DNA of 39,315 nucleotides from Microlunatus sp. (GCA_030452945.1 JAKDLH010000004.1:1-39315); one strand, 5' to 3'; numbered from the stretch's first letter, positions 8,325-16,894 are shown. Notes: generated by a model not told the origin, from the letters alone. Numbers and translations are program-made.

Positions 8325-9188
8325 TCAGTCACGGAGGCGCAGTGTCCGGCGAGTCGTCCTGATCACGTAGTCGGGGTCGCGATCCAGCATCCGCCAGGTG
8401 AAACGGAGAATGCTCCACCCTTCGAGAACCAAAGCGTTCTGGCGCAACCGGTCGCTCTCGAACAGCTCGCGGTCCTCCTGATGGATGCGGCCGTCGATCT
8501 CGGTTGCCAATCGCTGGCGAAGGAAGGCGATGTCGAGGTAGTAGGTGCCAGAGTCAGGGATCGCCACGCGGTGATTGCTCCGCCAACCCGCGATGCCGGC
8601 TTGGCGATAGAGTCGGTGAGCCAGCCGTTCAGCCGCTGACCAAGGCTCCGCTCGCGAGTCAAGCAGCACCAACCGGCGGTCCAGGTGACCGCGTCGGCCA
8701 GCCGTGAGGGAGAGAGCCACCTTCATGCTCGCCAGTGTCACCTTGCGCAGGGCTATGTCGATGGGGTCGGTGAACTGCGTTGTCGCGAGCTCGACGGCGG
8801 TCAGCGAAGGTGCGGTCAGTCTCACTCCATCTCGGACCTGGACGAGATCTGGGGGGATCCGCCGTTCGGTGAATTCGAATCCGGACTGCGCACGGTGGCG
8901 GACGGGCGAGGCGACCTGGACAGGACCGACAGTGAGCTCCGACCAGTAGCTGAGCACGGCCGCCGCCCGCCCACAGATCACCGCCGACGGATCCCAACGA
9001 GTGACCGCCGCGACCCGAGTGCGGAAATCGGTGGCGGCAGCAGGGTCGGCGTAGACGCCAGGGAGGATTCGCGCCAGCCGATCCTGTTGAGCCGCGCGCC
9101 GAAGGCTGTTCTGCAGGTCAGGGTGCTCGCGCACAAGGACGACTCGGTCGTCGCTCAGGAGGTTCTCGATTAACAGATCGTTTCTCAC
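8325..9188 (-). CDS. AbiEi-like / DUF559 endonuclease-domain protein
   Basis: A 287-residue protein of a type common in actinobacteria. The N-terminal part resembles the AbiEi/type IV antitoxin-like winged-helix domain (QDRLARILPGVYADP near residues 36-50). The C-terminal 75 residues look like DUF559, a Vsr-type PD-(D/E)xK nuclease fold: YLDIAFLRQRLATEIDG (Asp219, Glu230, Asp232), then HQEDRELFESDRLRQNALVLEGWSILRFTW. Its biological role is not known; DNA repair or defence roles are only suspected. An AGGAGG sequence lies directly against the GTG at 9188, so the true start may be a few codons downstream. It splits the rhamnose genes and looks like an insertion of an orphan gene; no toxin partner sits beside it. 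Confidence 0.72.
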   Translation of the reverse strand: MRNDLLIENLLSDDRVVLVREHPDLQNSLRRAAQQDRLARILPGVYADPAAATDFRTRVAAVTRWDPSAVICGRAAAVLSYWSELTVGPVQVASPVRHRAQSGFEFTERRIPPDLVQVRDGVRLTAPSLTAVELATTQFTDPIDIALRKVTLASMKVALSLTAGRRGHLDRRLVLLDSRAEPWSAAERLAHRLYRQAGIAGWRSNHRVAIPDSGTYYLDIAFLRQRLATEIDGRIHQEDRELFESDRLRQNALVLEGWSILRFTWRMLDRDPDYVIRTTRRTLRLRD

Positions 9189-9210
9189 CTCCTCAACCTG
9201 CGGAGGTCAA

Positions 9211-9223
9211 GTCCGATTCGGAC
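9211..9223. promoter_or_regulatory. Small perfect dyad GTCCGA-T-TCGGAC
   Basis: A 6-bp dyad around one base in the 231-nt divergent spacer between the DUF559 gene and rfbB, about 22 nt upstream of the DUF559 start. It could be an operator. Short dyads are frequent by chance in such GC-rich DNA. Confidence 0.3.
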
Positions 9224-9368
9224 GGGGCCGTGCAGAATCTGTGGACGACGCGCCCATCTCTGATCGACTGTGGACAAGCGACTGAAGCGAGCGGTTCGAT
9301 TGCGAAACCCGGCCCGACACGCCGAGCAATTCACATCCAGCCGCACCTTTCAGTCGCGAGTCGGGTGA

Positions 9369-10418
<1,050 letters not shown>

Positions 10419-10421
10419 CCC

Positions 10422-11813
10422 GTGACTGATCTTGCGGTCAACCGCACGTCCATCGACGGTCTGCAGGTCATCGCGCTGGACGTCCGGACCGACAATCGTG
10501 GCTGGTTCAAGGAGAACTGGCAACGGGCCAAAATGGTCGCCTTGGGGCTGCCGGACTTCGCTCCGGTGCAGAACAACGTCTCCTTCAACTCCACCGCCGG
10601 CGCGACCCGCGGCATCCACGCCGAACCGTGGGACAAGCTCGTCTCCGTCGCCCACGGTCGGATCTTCGGCGCCTGGGTGGATCTGCGGCCCGGTGACGAG
10701 TTCGGCCGGGTCGTCACGCTAGAACTGGGACCCGAGACCGCGGTATTCGTGCCACGGGGGGTCGGCAACGCGTTCCAGACCTTGGTCGACGACACCGTCT
10801 ACTCCTATCTGGTCAACGACCACTGGAGTCCGGGGGCTCGCGGTTCCTACACGTTCTGCAACCTGGCCGACGAGACGCTGGCCATCGACTGGCCAATCCC
10901 GTTGACCCGGGCCGAGCTCTCCGAAGCGGACCGCCATCATCCCAGGCTGGCGGCCGTGACCACGATGCCGCCGCCCCGCGCGCTCGTGGTCGGTGCCTCC
11001 GGCCAGCTGGGCCGGGCGCTGCTGCGCGCCTGGCCGAGCGCCACGGGACTGAGCCGCGACGATCTGGACCTGACCGACGCGACCGCGGTCGCCGACCTGG
11101 ACCTGAGCGGGTACGGAGTCGTTGTCAACGCGGCCGCCTATACGGCGGTGGACGCGGCCGAGACCCAGCAGGGCCGCCGCGACGCCTGGGCGACCAACGT
11201 CACCGCGGTCGGCGCCCTGACCCATGCCGCACAGGAGCACCGCACGGCGCTGGTGCACATCTCGTCGGACTACGTCTTCGACGGCACGCTCAAGACCCAC
11301 ACCGAGGACGAGCCGTTCTCTCCGCTCGGCGTCTACGGCCAAACCAAGGCCGCCGGCGATGCGCTGGTCGCGACCCTGCCGCGCCACTATGTGCTGCGGA
11401 CCAGCTGGGTGATCGGGGACGGCCGCAACTTCGTGACCACGATGGCCTCGCTGGCCGATCGCGACGTCGCCCCGTCGGTGGTGGCCGACCAGTTCGGGCG
11501 GCTCACCTTCACCGACGAGCTGGTCGCAGGGATCGACCACCTGCTGAGGGTCGAAGCCCCGTACGGGATCTACAACCTCTCTCAGACCGGCCCGATCCTC
11601 ACCTGGGCCGACGTGGCCAAGGAGGTCTACGCCGGGCGCGGCCAGGATCCGGCGCGGGTCCGGGAAGTCAGCACCGAGGAGTACGGCTCGGGCAAGTCCT
11701 TGGCCCCACGTCCCCGGCACAGTGCCTTGGACCTGACCAAGATCACGGAAACGGGGTTTGCGCCCCGGCCGGCTCGGGATCGGCTGGCGAGGTATCTGGC
11801 CGAACTCGAGTGA
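10422..11813 (+). CDS. Bifunctional dTDP-4-dehydrorhamnose 3,5-epimerase / reductase (RmlC-RmlD fusion)
   Basis: A 463-residue fusion carrying the last two steps of dTDP-L-rhamnose synthesis. Residues 1 to about 180 are an RmlC cupin: DNRGWFKENW, NNVSFNSTAGATRGIH with His66 as the likely catalytic base, PRGVGNAFQTL, and tyrosines 127 and 129 in VYSYLVNDHWSP. A short linker (TTMPPPRA) leads to an RmlD short-chain reductase: VVGASGQLGRAL (189-200), NAAAYTAVDAAE, SSDYVFDG (281-288), and Tyr305-x3-Lys309 in YGQTK. The start is GTG, 3 nt after rfbB. Most bacteria encode the two enzymes separately. The RmlC half has Trp135 where many epimerases have a Tyr in the YYSP motif, so its exact epimerisation specificity deserves caution. 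The 3' end overlaps the convergent MFS gene by 71 nt. Confidence 0.9.
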   Translation: MTDLAVNRTSIDGLQVIALDVRTDNRGWFKENWQRAKMVALGLPDFAPVQNNVSFNSTAGATRGIHAEPWDKLVSVAHGRIFGAWVDLRPGDEFGRVVTLELGPETAVFVPRGVGNAFQTLVDDTVYSYLVNDHWSPGARGSYTFCNLADETLAIDWPIPLTRAELSEADRHHPRLAAVTTMPPPRALVVGASGQLGRALLRAWPSATGLSRDDLDLTDATAVADLDLSGYGVVVNAAAYTAVDAAETQQGRRDAWATNVTAVGALTHAAQEHRTALVHISSDYVFDGTLKTHTEDEPFSPLGVYGQTKAAGDALVATLPRHYVLRTSWVIGDGRNFVTTMASLADRDVAPSVVADQFGRLTFTDELVAGIDHLLRVEAPYGIYNLSQTGPILTWADVAKEVYAGRGQDPARVREVSTEEYGSGKSLAPRPRHSALDLTKITETGFAPRPARDRLARYLAELE

Positions 11814-13008
11814 TCCCATCCGGAGTCGTCCGAGTGCGCACACACAGAGCCGCCACGATCAGGACCAGACCGGCCGCGATCGCGCCGTAGAAGCCGGCCT
11901 GCGACCCACCGATGTCGACCACCTGGCCCAGTACGGCCGCCCCCAGGCCCACCCCGCCGGCCAGTCCCATCGACGTCCAGCCGAGTGCCTCGGTCAGCCG
12001 ATCAGCCGGTACGGCGTCCTGGGTGACGGCCACCGAGGCGATCAGGGTCGGAGCGATGAACAGTCCGCTGAGGATCAGCAGTCCGGCGATAGGCAGCGGA
12101 TGCACCACGAAGGGCAGCGGCACCAAAGACACGGCGAGCAGCATGGCGGCGATCCGGAACCGCTTCGTCGGTGGTGCGGTCCAGGCGATGGTGCCGGTCA
12201 GCACGGCCGCGATCAGCGAGCCGATTGCCCACGCCATCACGATGAAACCCGCGTACGGCAAGATGCCGGCCTCGCCCGCGAAGGCGATGATCACCACCTC
12301 CATCCCGCCGAGCGGGACGCCCAACGCCGTACAGGCCAACACGATCGGTACCAGCAGACCGGCGGACAGTCTGCTCGACCGGCTGCGCCGATCCACCCGG
12401 CTCTTCAGCGGTGGCTCGGTGCGCCGTTGGGAGGCCAGGGCCAAGGCCCCGACCAGACCCACCAGCCCACCGGCGGCCAGGCCCAGCGACGGGTGCAGCG
12501 AGGTCGCCAGGAACGTGGCCAGCACCGGGCCGATCATGAAGACCACCTCGTCCAGCACGGCCTCCCAGGCGAAGGCGGTGTTGAGCAGCGGCTTGCCGCG
12601 CAACCGGTAGCTCCAGCGGGCCCGGACGCAGGCGCCGGCCGAGGAGAAACCGAGTCCGACGCCGAGCGCGGTGATCAAGGTCACCGCGAACGGGGCGTGC
12701 AGCAGCACGGTGGTGATCAGGGCGCCAACGCTGAGGTTGTAGATCACGGTTGCGGCGATCAGCACCCGGGCTTGCCCGATCTGGTCGATCAACCGTCCCC
12801 ACCACGGTGCGGCGACGGCGGTGATGAGGGTGGCGACGGCGGTCACCAGCCCGGCCCGACCGTAGGAACCCGTCGTGATGGCGATCAGCAGCACGATGCC
12901 CAGCCCGGTCATCGACATCGGCAGTCGCGCGGCGATGCCGGCGAGGGTGAACGCCCTCGCTTCGGAAGGGCCGAGCACCTCCCGGTACGCGCCGAACCCG
13001 CTGGCCAA
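11743..13008 (-). CDS. MFS transporter (drug/metabolite efflux-like)
   Basis: A major facilitator superfamily membrane protein of 421 residues with about 12 membrane segments, for example ARLPMSMTGLGIVLLIAITTG, LVTAVATLITAVAAPWWGRLIDQIG (the loop 2-3 motif GRLIDQIG), GALALAS before the central loop, and LGAAVLGQVVDIGG late. The start is set at TTG 13008 because a strong AAGGAG (13017-13022) sits 8 nt before it; a TTG further upstream at 13056 has no such site. The substrate cannot be told. The last 23 codons overlap the 3' end of the rhamnose fusion gene on the other strand. It diverges from the ferrochelatase gene with only 82 nt between starts, so their promoters must overlap closely. Confidence 0.85.
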   Translation of the reverse strand: MASGFGAYREVLGPSEARAFTLAGIAARLPMSMTGLGIVLLIAITTGSYGRAGLVTAVATLITAVAAPWWGRLIDQIGQARVLIAATVIYNLSVGALITTVLLHAPFAVTLITALGVGLGFSSAGACVRARWSYRLRGKPLLNTAFAWEAVLDEVVFMIGPVLATFLATSLHPSLGLAAGGLVGLVGALALASQRRTEPPLKSRVDRRSRSSRLSAGLLVPIVLACTALGVPLGGMEVVIIAFAGEAGILPYAGFIVMAWAIGSLIAAVLTGTIAWTAPPTKRFRIAAMLLAVSLVPLPFVVHPLPIAGLLILSGLFIAPTLIASVAVTQDAVPADRLTEALGWTSMGLAGGVGLGAAVLGQVVDIGGSQAGFYGAIAAGLVLIVAALCVRTRTTPDGITRVRPDTSPADPEPAGAQTPFP

Positions 13009-13015
13009 TGCCCGT

Positions 13016-13024
13016 TCTCCTTCT
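13016..13024 (-). promoter_or_regulatory. Ribosome-binding site that fixes the MFS start
   Basis: On the minus strand this reads AGAAGGAGA and ends 7 nt before the TTG at 13008. It is one of the strongest Shine-Dalgarno matches in the window and argues for the TTG start. Confidence 0.7.
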
Positions 13025-13090
13025 TCTGAGCCCCGACCTGGCGAGCTCTGGTCCAACTGCCCGCTTGTCCTGGTGCGGCAAGATCACACT

Positions 13091-14293
13091 GTGCCCGAAG
13101 CGACTTCCCTCAACGACGCCGGCCCGTACGCAACAAACGGGACCCAGGAGCCCAACCCGGCGGGGGCTGGCCTGGATCCCTACGACGCGATCCTGCTGTT
13201 GTCCTTCGGCGGACCCGAACGCCCCGAGGACGTCCTGCCGTTCCTGCAGAACGTCACGCGTGGGCGCGGCATTCCCGCCGAACGGCTAGTCGAGGTTGGG
13301 GAGCACTACCACCTTTTCGGCGGCCGGAGTCCGATCAACGACCAGTGCCGCGATCTGCTCGCTGCGCTGCGAACCGAACTCGATCGCCGCGGCCTCAGCC
13401 AGCCGTTGTTCTGGGGTAACCGCAACTGGAATCCCTACCTGAGCGAGGTGGCCCGTCGGCTCGACGGCGACGGCTACCGGCGGGTGCTGGTACTCACCAC
13501 GAGCGCCTACCCGTCGTACTCATCGTGCCGTCAGTACCGGGAGAACCTGTACGACGCCTTCGCCGAGACCACGATCACCGTCGAGCAGATCCGGCACTAT
13601 GCCAACCATCCGGGATTCGTGAGCGCGTCGGTGGCGGCGACCGTCGCGGCCACCGACGGCCTGCCGGCTGGTCTCCGCCCTCGGCTGGTGTTCGTCACCC
13701 ATTCGATCCCCAGCGCGATGGCCGCGACCGCCGGCCCGCCCCCGTACTCGGCCGAGGGTTCCTACGTCGACTGGCACCGGTTGGTGGCCGCTGAGGTGAC
13801 CCGCCAGGTGGCACAGGTCCGTCAGATCGCGACCGCGCACGACCTGGTCTACTGCTCGCGCTCGGGGTCACCCAGCCAGCCGTGGCTCGAACCGGATGTG
13901 AACGACCATCTGGCTGCGCTGGCTGCCGCCGGGGAGTCCGCCGTGGTCTTGGTGCCGATCGGTTTCGTCTCCGACCACATGGAGGTCATCTTCGACCTCG
14001 ACACCGAGGCTGCGGCCACCGCGGCGGAACTGGGGCTGCCCTTGGCCCGTGCCGCGACCGCCGGCACGCACCCGGACTTCGTGTCGGGTCTGGTCGATTT
14101 GTTGGTTGAGCGGGCGGCGGTCGCTCTTGGTGGGCCGGCCGACGAGTCCATCGGTCCGAATGACGGAATAATCCAGGATGGCACAGTGATCCCGGGTGGA
14201 ACCGTCGGTCACTACACCTGTCCGCAGGCGTGTTGCCCCAACCTTCGCGACTCCGAACGGCCGTCGGCGTGCCAGCTGCCGGACGCCCTGTAG
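13091..14293 (+). CDS. hemH: Ferrochelatase (coproporphyrin ferrochelatase type)
   Basis: Inserts Fe2+ into a porphyrin. In Actinobacteria the substrate is coproporphyrin III (CpfC/HemH of the coproporphyrin-dependent haem pathway). From GTG 13091 the protein has 400 residues. The core starts at DPYDAILLLSFGGPERPEDV; His204 in VTHSIPSAM is the conserved active-site histidine, and SDHMEVIFDLD carries the conserved acidic residue. Cys146 (SSCRQYREN) together with C-terminal Cys377, Cys381 and Cys382 (CPQACCP) fits the four-cysteine [2Fe-2S] ligand pattern known in actinobacterial ferrochelatases; Cys394 is an extra candidate. No Shine-Dalgarno sequence is seen; CAAGAT at 13079-13084, 6 nt before the GTG, could be a leaderless -10 box. 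The exact start is uncertain by about 20 residues. Confidence 0.92.
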   Translation: MPEATSLNDAGPYATNGTQEPNPAGAGLDPYDAILLLSFGGPERPEDVLPFLQNVTRGRGIPAERLVEVGEHYHLFGGRSPINDQCRDLLAALRTELDRRGLSQPLFWGNRNWNPYLSEVARRLDGDGYRRVLVLTTSAYPSYSSCRQYRENLYDAFAETTITVEQIRHYANHPGFVSASVAATVAATDGLPAGLRPRLVFVTHSIPSAMAATAGPPPYSAEGSYVDWHRLVAAEVTRQVAQVRQIATAHDLVYCSRSGSPSQPWLEPDVNDHLAALAAAGESAVVLVPIGFVSDHMEVIFDLDTEAAATAAELGLPLARAATAGTHPDFVSGLVDLLVERAAVALGGPADESIGPNDGIIQDGTVIPGGTVGHYTCPQACCPNLRDSERPSACQLPDAL

Positions 14294-14312
14294 GGTACCC
14301 ACCTCACACACG

Positions 14313-14387
14313 GAATACCGAGCGTTCGGCTGCGTTGTAGAGGCGCGACCCCCAAGGCGAACGCGAGCGGGGTCCGGTGTGGTATTC
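14313..14387 (+). promoter_or_regulatory. Nested inverted repeats upstream of the DUF4193 gene
   Basis: GAATACC (14313-14319) pairs with GGTATTC (14381-14387), and GACCCC (14347-14352) pairs with GGGGTC (14369-14374) inside it. The element lies between the ferrochelatase stop (14293) and the DUF4193 start (14439). It could end hemH transcription or fold in the DUF4193 leader. No T-tract follows. Confidence 0.35.
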
Positions 14388-14438
14388 ATACGCGCGGACC
14401 ACGACGACCACGACGGAGCCCGCGGAGGAAAGGTAGAG

Positions 14439-14741
14439 ATGGCGACTGATTACGACGCCCCCCGCAAGACCGAGGAAGAGCTCAACGAGGACAGCATCGA
14501 AGAACTCAAGACTCGCCGCAACGACAAGAATTCCGGAAAGGTCGACGAGGACGAGGCCGAGGCCGCTGAGTCGTTCGAACTCCCCGGCGCCGATCTGTCC
14601 CACGAGGAGTTGACCGTTCGGGTGCTGCCGCAGCAGTCCGACGAGTTCACCTGCGCTGGTTGCTTCCTGGTCCGGCACCGCAGCCAGATCGCCGAGCAGC
14701 GCGCTAACGGCGACGCCTACTGCTACGACTGCGCCGGCTGA
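14439..14741 (+). CDS. DUF4193 small zinc-ribbon-like protein
   Basis: A 100-residue conserved actinobacterial protein of unknown function (M. tuberculosis Rv2699c is the syntenic relative). The N-terminal half is highly acidic and charged (TEEELNEDSIEELKTRR, DEDEAEAAESFELPG). The C-terminal half has two CxxC pairs, Cys72/Cys75 (CAGCFLVRH) and Cys95/Cys98 (CYDCAG), which should bind one zinc ion. The start is the ATG at 14439, preceded by GGAGGAAAGG. The stop TGA lies inside the first unit of a short tandem repeat. Neighbouring DUF3093, dut and DUF3710 are its constant companions in actinobacteria. Confidence 0.93.
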   Translation: MATDYDAPRKTEEELNEDSIEELKTRRNDKNSGKVDEDEAEAAESFELPGADLSHEELTVRVLPQQSDEFTCAGCFLVRHRSQIAEQRANGDAYCYDCAG

Positions 14742-14788
14742 GGAGCAGGGGCCGCTGAGGAGCAGGGGCCGGCGGAGGAGTCAGGGGC
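14737..14788 (+). repeat. Tandem repeat of 17 nt starting on the DUF4193 stop codon
   Basis: GCTGAGGAGCAGGGGCC is perfect at 14737-14753 and 14754-14770; a third degenerate unit follows to about 14788. The TGA stop of DUF4193 (14739-14741) is in unit 1, and unit 2 has a TGA in another frame. The repeat runs into the end of the convergent DUF4235 gene. Confidence 0.85.
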
Positions 14789-15002
14789 GGATCAGCTGTC
14801 GCCCGACCAGGAACCCGACTCCACCGGAGACCGCCCAGCTGAGGAGTTTCCATCCCCCCGCCGTCCCGCCGTCCTGATCGGGCGGCGGGGTGACCGTGCC
14901 GACGACGAACCGGCGTGCGGCCACCAGCACCCCGCGGGTGACCAGGGCTGTCACCGCCCCGCCGACAACTGGGTAGAGGGTTGAGATCACCTTCGTGGAC
15001 AC
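14781..15002 (-). CDS. DUF4235 small membrane protein
   Basis: A 73-residue protein starting at GTG 15002 (MSTKVISTLYPVVGGAVTA). Two membrane segments are predicted: VVGGAVTALVTRGVLVAA near the N-terminus and LLSWAVSGGVGFLVGRQLI at the C-terminus, separated by a short charged and Gly/Pro-rich loop. This matches the DUF4235 pattern (start STK, hydrophobic hairpin), a family of unknown function common in actinobacteria. It lies on the opposite strand to its neighbours, between DUF4193 and DUF3093, and diverges from the latter with 41 nt between starts. The ribosome-binding site is weak. Confidence 0.72.
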   Translation of the reverse strand: MSTKVISTLYPVVGGAVTALVTRGVLVAARRFVVGTVTPPPDQDGGTAGGWKLLSWAVSGGVGFLVGRQLIRP

Positions 15003-15031
15003 GGTCACTCGGGCACCATACTCTCCGGCAC

Positions 15032-15037
15032 TACCGT
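15032..15037 (+). promoter_or_regulatory. Putative -10 box of a leaderless promoter (DUF3093-dut-DUF3710)
   Basis: TACCGT ends 6 nt before GTG 15044, with no Shine-Dalgarno sequence between. The transcript would begin at or beside the start codon. Confidence 0.4.
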
Positions 15038-15043
15038 GGGTCC

Positions 15044-15508
15044 GTGCTGTATCGGGAGTGGGTCGGTCCGCCGCCAAGCTGGTGGGTGCTCTCTGTGCTG
15101 TTCAGCCTCAGCTGGCTGGCCGCGGTCTTATTTTACCTTGGACCGCTGGCCGGAGTGGCCGCCTTCGTGGTTTCGCAGGCCCTGGTGGTCTTGCTGCTGC
15201 TCCGGTTGTCGGTTCGACTGGAGGTCACTGGCGGCGAGCTGCGGGTTGGCCGGGCCGTGTTGGAGCTGGCGTACGTGTCCGCCGCCGCGGCACTGGACGC
15301 CGAGGCGACCGCGGACCGGACCGGGCCCGAGGCCGATGCCCGCGCCCACCTGGTACAGCGTCCGTACGTGCGGACCGCCGTCGAGCTGACCCTGGACGAC
15401 CCGTGTGACCCGGTTCCGTACTGGCTCGTGTCGACCCGGCGGCCGACCAGTCTGGCGGACGCGGTGAACGCGGCCCGGACCCGTCCCTGCTCTAGGTTGG
15501 CCCAGTGA
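15044..15508 (+). CDS. DUF3093 membrane protein
   Basis: A 154-residue protein, the usual DUF3093 size (Rv2698 in M. tuberculosis). It begins [13 protein letters not shown], a family signature, then has two adjacent membrane segments ([23 protein letters not shown] and [19 protein letters not shown]). A soluble C-terminal part follows: [20 protein letters not shown], then [36 protein letters not shown], the best conserved stretch. Function is unknown. Its TGA overlaps the dut GTG start (15505-15508), so dut is translationally coupled. Confidence 0.92.
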   Translation: MLYREWVGPPPSWWVLSVLFSLSWLAAVLFYLGPLAGVAAFVVSQALVVLLLLRLSVRLEVTGGELRVGRAVLELAYVSAAAALDAEATADRTGPEADARAHLVQRPYVRTAVELTLDDPCDPVPYWLVSTRRPTSLADAVNAARTRPCSRLAQ

Positions 15509-16050
15509 CGCGCGACTCGCCCGAGGTGGCCACCGATCCCTCTCAGCACGAGGTGGAGGTGGAGGTGGCCATGATGAGGCTTGACCCCGAGTTGGTCGGA
15601 CCCGCATACGCCCATCCCGGTGATGCGGGCGCCGATCTCGTCTCGGCCGAGACGTTCGATCTGGCACCCGGGGAGCGTCGTCTCGTCGGCACCGGGATCG
15701 CTTTGGTGCTGCCCGTGGGTTATGCCGGCTTTGTTCACCCTCGATCAGGGTTGGCCGCCCGACATGGGATCAGCATCGTGAACGCCCCCGGCACGGTCGA
15801 CGCGGGCTACCGCGGCGAGATCAAGGTTTGTCTGGTCAACACCGACCGAGCGACGTCGGTGCGGGTCACTCGCGGGGACCGGATCGCCCAGCTCGTGGTC
15901 CAGCAGGTCGCGCGGGCCAAATTCTTTTCCGTGCCACAATTGCCCGACTCGCCCACATCGGCCCAGAGATCACGGGGTGCCGGCGGCTACGGATCCACCG
16001 GTGGCCTCGCCGCCGGCCTCACTACCGACCAGGAGCAGCCACCAGCGTGA
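15505..16050 (+). CDS. dut: dUTP diphosphatase
   Basis: Hydrolyses dUTP to dUMP and diphosphate, keeping uracil out of DNA and supplying dUMP for dTMP. The 181-residue trimeric-type enzyme has all five motifs: [10 protein letters not shown] (37-45), [14 protein letters not shown] (79-90), [14 protein letters not shown] (96-106, catalytic Asp99), [15 protein letters not shown] (120-132) and [11 protein letters not shown] (157-166). Motif V has Tyr where most have Phe, a common mild variant. About 20 extra N-terminal residues precede the usual [10 protein letters not shown] start; an internal start there is possible, but the GTGA overlap with DUF3093 supports 15505. DUF3710 starts 7 nt after the stop. 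Confidence 0.96.
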   Translation: MTRDSPEVATDPSQHEVEVEVAMMRLDPELVGPAYAHPGDAGADLVSAETFDLAPGERRLVGTGIALVLPVGYAGFVHPRSGLAARHGISIVNAPGTVDAGYRGEIKVCLVNTDRATSVRVTRGDRIAQLVVQQVARAKFFSVPQLPDSPTSAQRSRGAGGYGSTGGLAAGLTTDQEQPPA

Positions 16051-16057
16051 GAGTGCC

Positions 16058-16807
16058 ATGATCTTTCGTCGTCACCGCAGAACCGACGGGTCCAAAGCTG
16101 ACGAGCCCGTCGCCGACGAGTTGACCGAGTCCGACGAGTCCGAGACCGACGAGTCCGAGACCGACGAGTCGGCCCCCGAGGAGACCGCGCCCGCCGACCT
16201 CGACGTCGAGGGCCTGGACTCTCGTGACTGGCGCGGAGCCGGCCCCTGGGATATCGACGAGGTCGATCTCGACATCGACCCGTTGCCGGGGCGGGCCAGG
16301 ATCGATCTGGGCAGCATGATCATCACCGGGTTCGGCGGTGCGGAACTGCGGCTGCAAGTGGCTGAGGAGACGCAGCAGATCGTATCCGCGATGCTGATCA
16401 AGGGCGACTCCGCGCTCGAACTGGGGGCCTATGCGGCCCCACGCAGTGGCGGACTGTGGCCCGAACTCCGCGAGGAGATCATCGAGGCTGCTACCGAAGC
16501 CGGTGGCTCCGCCGCGGTGGTGCAGGGCCCGTTCGGGGTCGAACTCCGGCGGCTGCTGCCGGTCACCGCCCCTGACGGGGGGGAGGGCTACCAGCCGTCC
16601 CGGATGTGGGTCGTGGAGGGGCCGCGCTGGTTACTTCGCGGCATCCTGTACGGGCAGGCGGCCCTGGAGGAAGGTCTGGAGCCACCCGTCGCCGATCTGT
16701 TGACCGCCTTCCGCGAGGTCATCGTCCGTCGCGGCGAGCAGGCGATGTCCCCCGGGGACCTGCTGCCGTTGACCATCCCGTCCGACGTCGAGCCTGCGCC
16801 GAGTTGA
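16058..16807 (+). CDS. DUF3710 protein
   Basis: A 249-residue conserved actinobacterial protein of unknown function (Rv2696c in M. tuberculosis). The first 20 residues are basic, then a strongly acidic low-complexity stretch (about 20-55) has the repeat ESETD. The conserved domain runs from GPWDIDEVDLDIDPLPGRARIDLGSM to the C-terminus, with VQGPFGVELRRLLPV, MWVVEGPRWLLRGILYG and SPGDLLPLTIP as typical motifs. No signal peptide is seen. It lies 7 nt after dut, so it is co-transcribed with it. Its TGA stop (16805-16807) lies in the first unit of a tandem repeat. Confidence 0.93.
   Translation: MIFRRHRRTDGSKADEPVADELTESDESETDESETDESAPEETAPADLDVEGLDSRDWRGAGPWDIDEVDLDIDPLPGRARIDLGSMIITGFGGAELRLQVAEETQQIVSAMLIKGDSALELGAYAAPRSGGLWPELREEIIEAATEAGGSAAVVQGPFGVELRRLLPVTAPDGGEGYQPSRMWVVEGPRWLLRGILYGQAALEEGLEPPVADLLTAFREVIVRRGEQAMSPGDLLPLTIPSDVEPAPS
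16136..16165 (+). repeat. In-frame 15-nt duplication in DUF3710
   Basis: GAGTCCGAGACCGAC is present twice without a gap, coding for ESETD-ESETD in the acidic linker. The unit length is a multiple of three, so the frame is kept. It marks recent slippage or duplication in a disordered region. Confidence 0.85.
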
Positions 16808-16877
16808 GCCCGCGCCGAGTTGAGCCCGCGCCGAATTGACCCTGTCCGAATTCACCCTGTCCGAATTGACTCTGGGT
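16801..16877 (+). repeat. Five-unit 15-16-nt tandem repeat starting on the DUF3710 stop codon
   Basis: Units are GAGTTGAGCCCGCGCC (16801-16816 and 16817-16832), GAATTGACCCTGTCC (16833-16847), GAATTCACCCTGTCC (16848-16862) and GAATTGACTCTGGGT (16863-16877). TGA occurs at 16805 (the real stop), 16821 and 16837, which are three different reading frames. It fills most of the gap between DUF3710 and the OB-fold gene. Confidence 0.9.
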
Positions 16878-16894
16878 GGGATAGTGGATCCACG

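Noticed and set aside
8325-9188. Type IV toxin-antitoxin pair
   Set aside because: Only the antitoxin-like N-terminal domain is suggested; there is no AbiEii-type nucleotidyltransferase toxin gene adjacent, so a system call is not supported.
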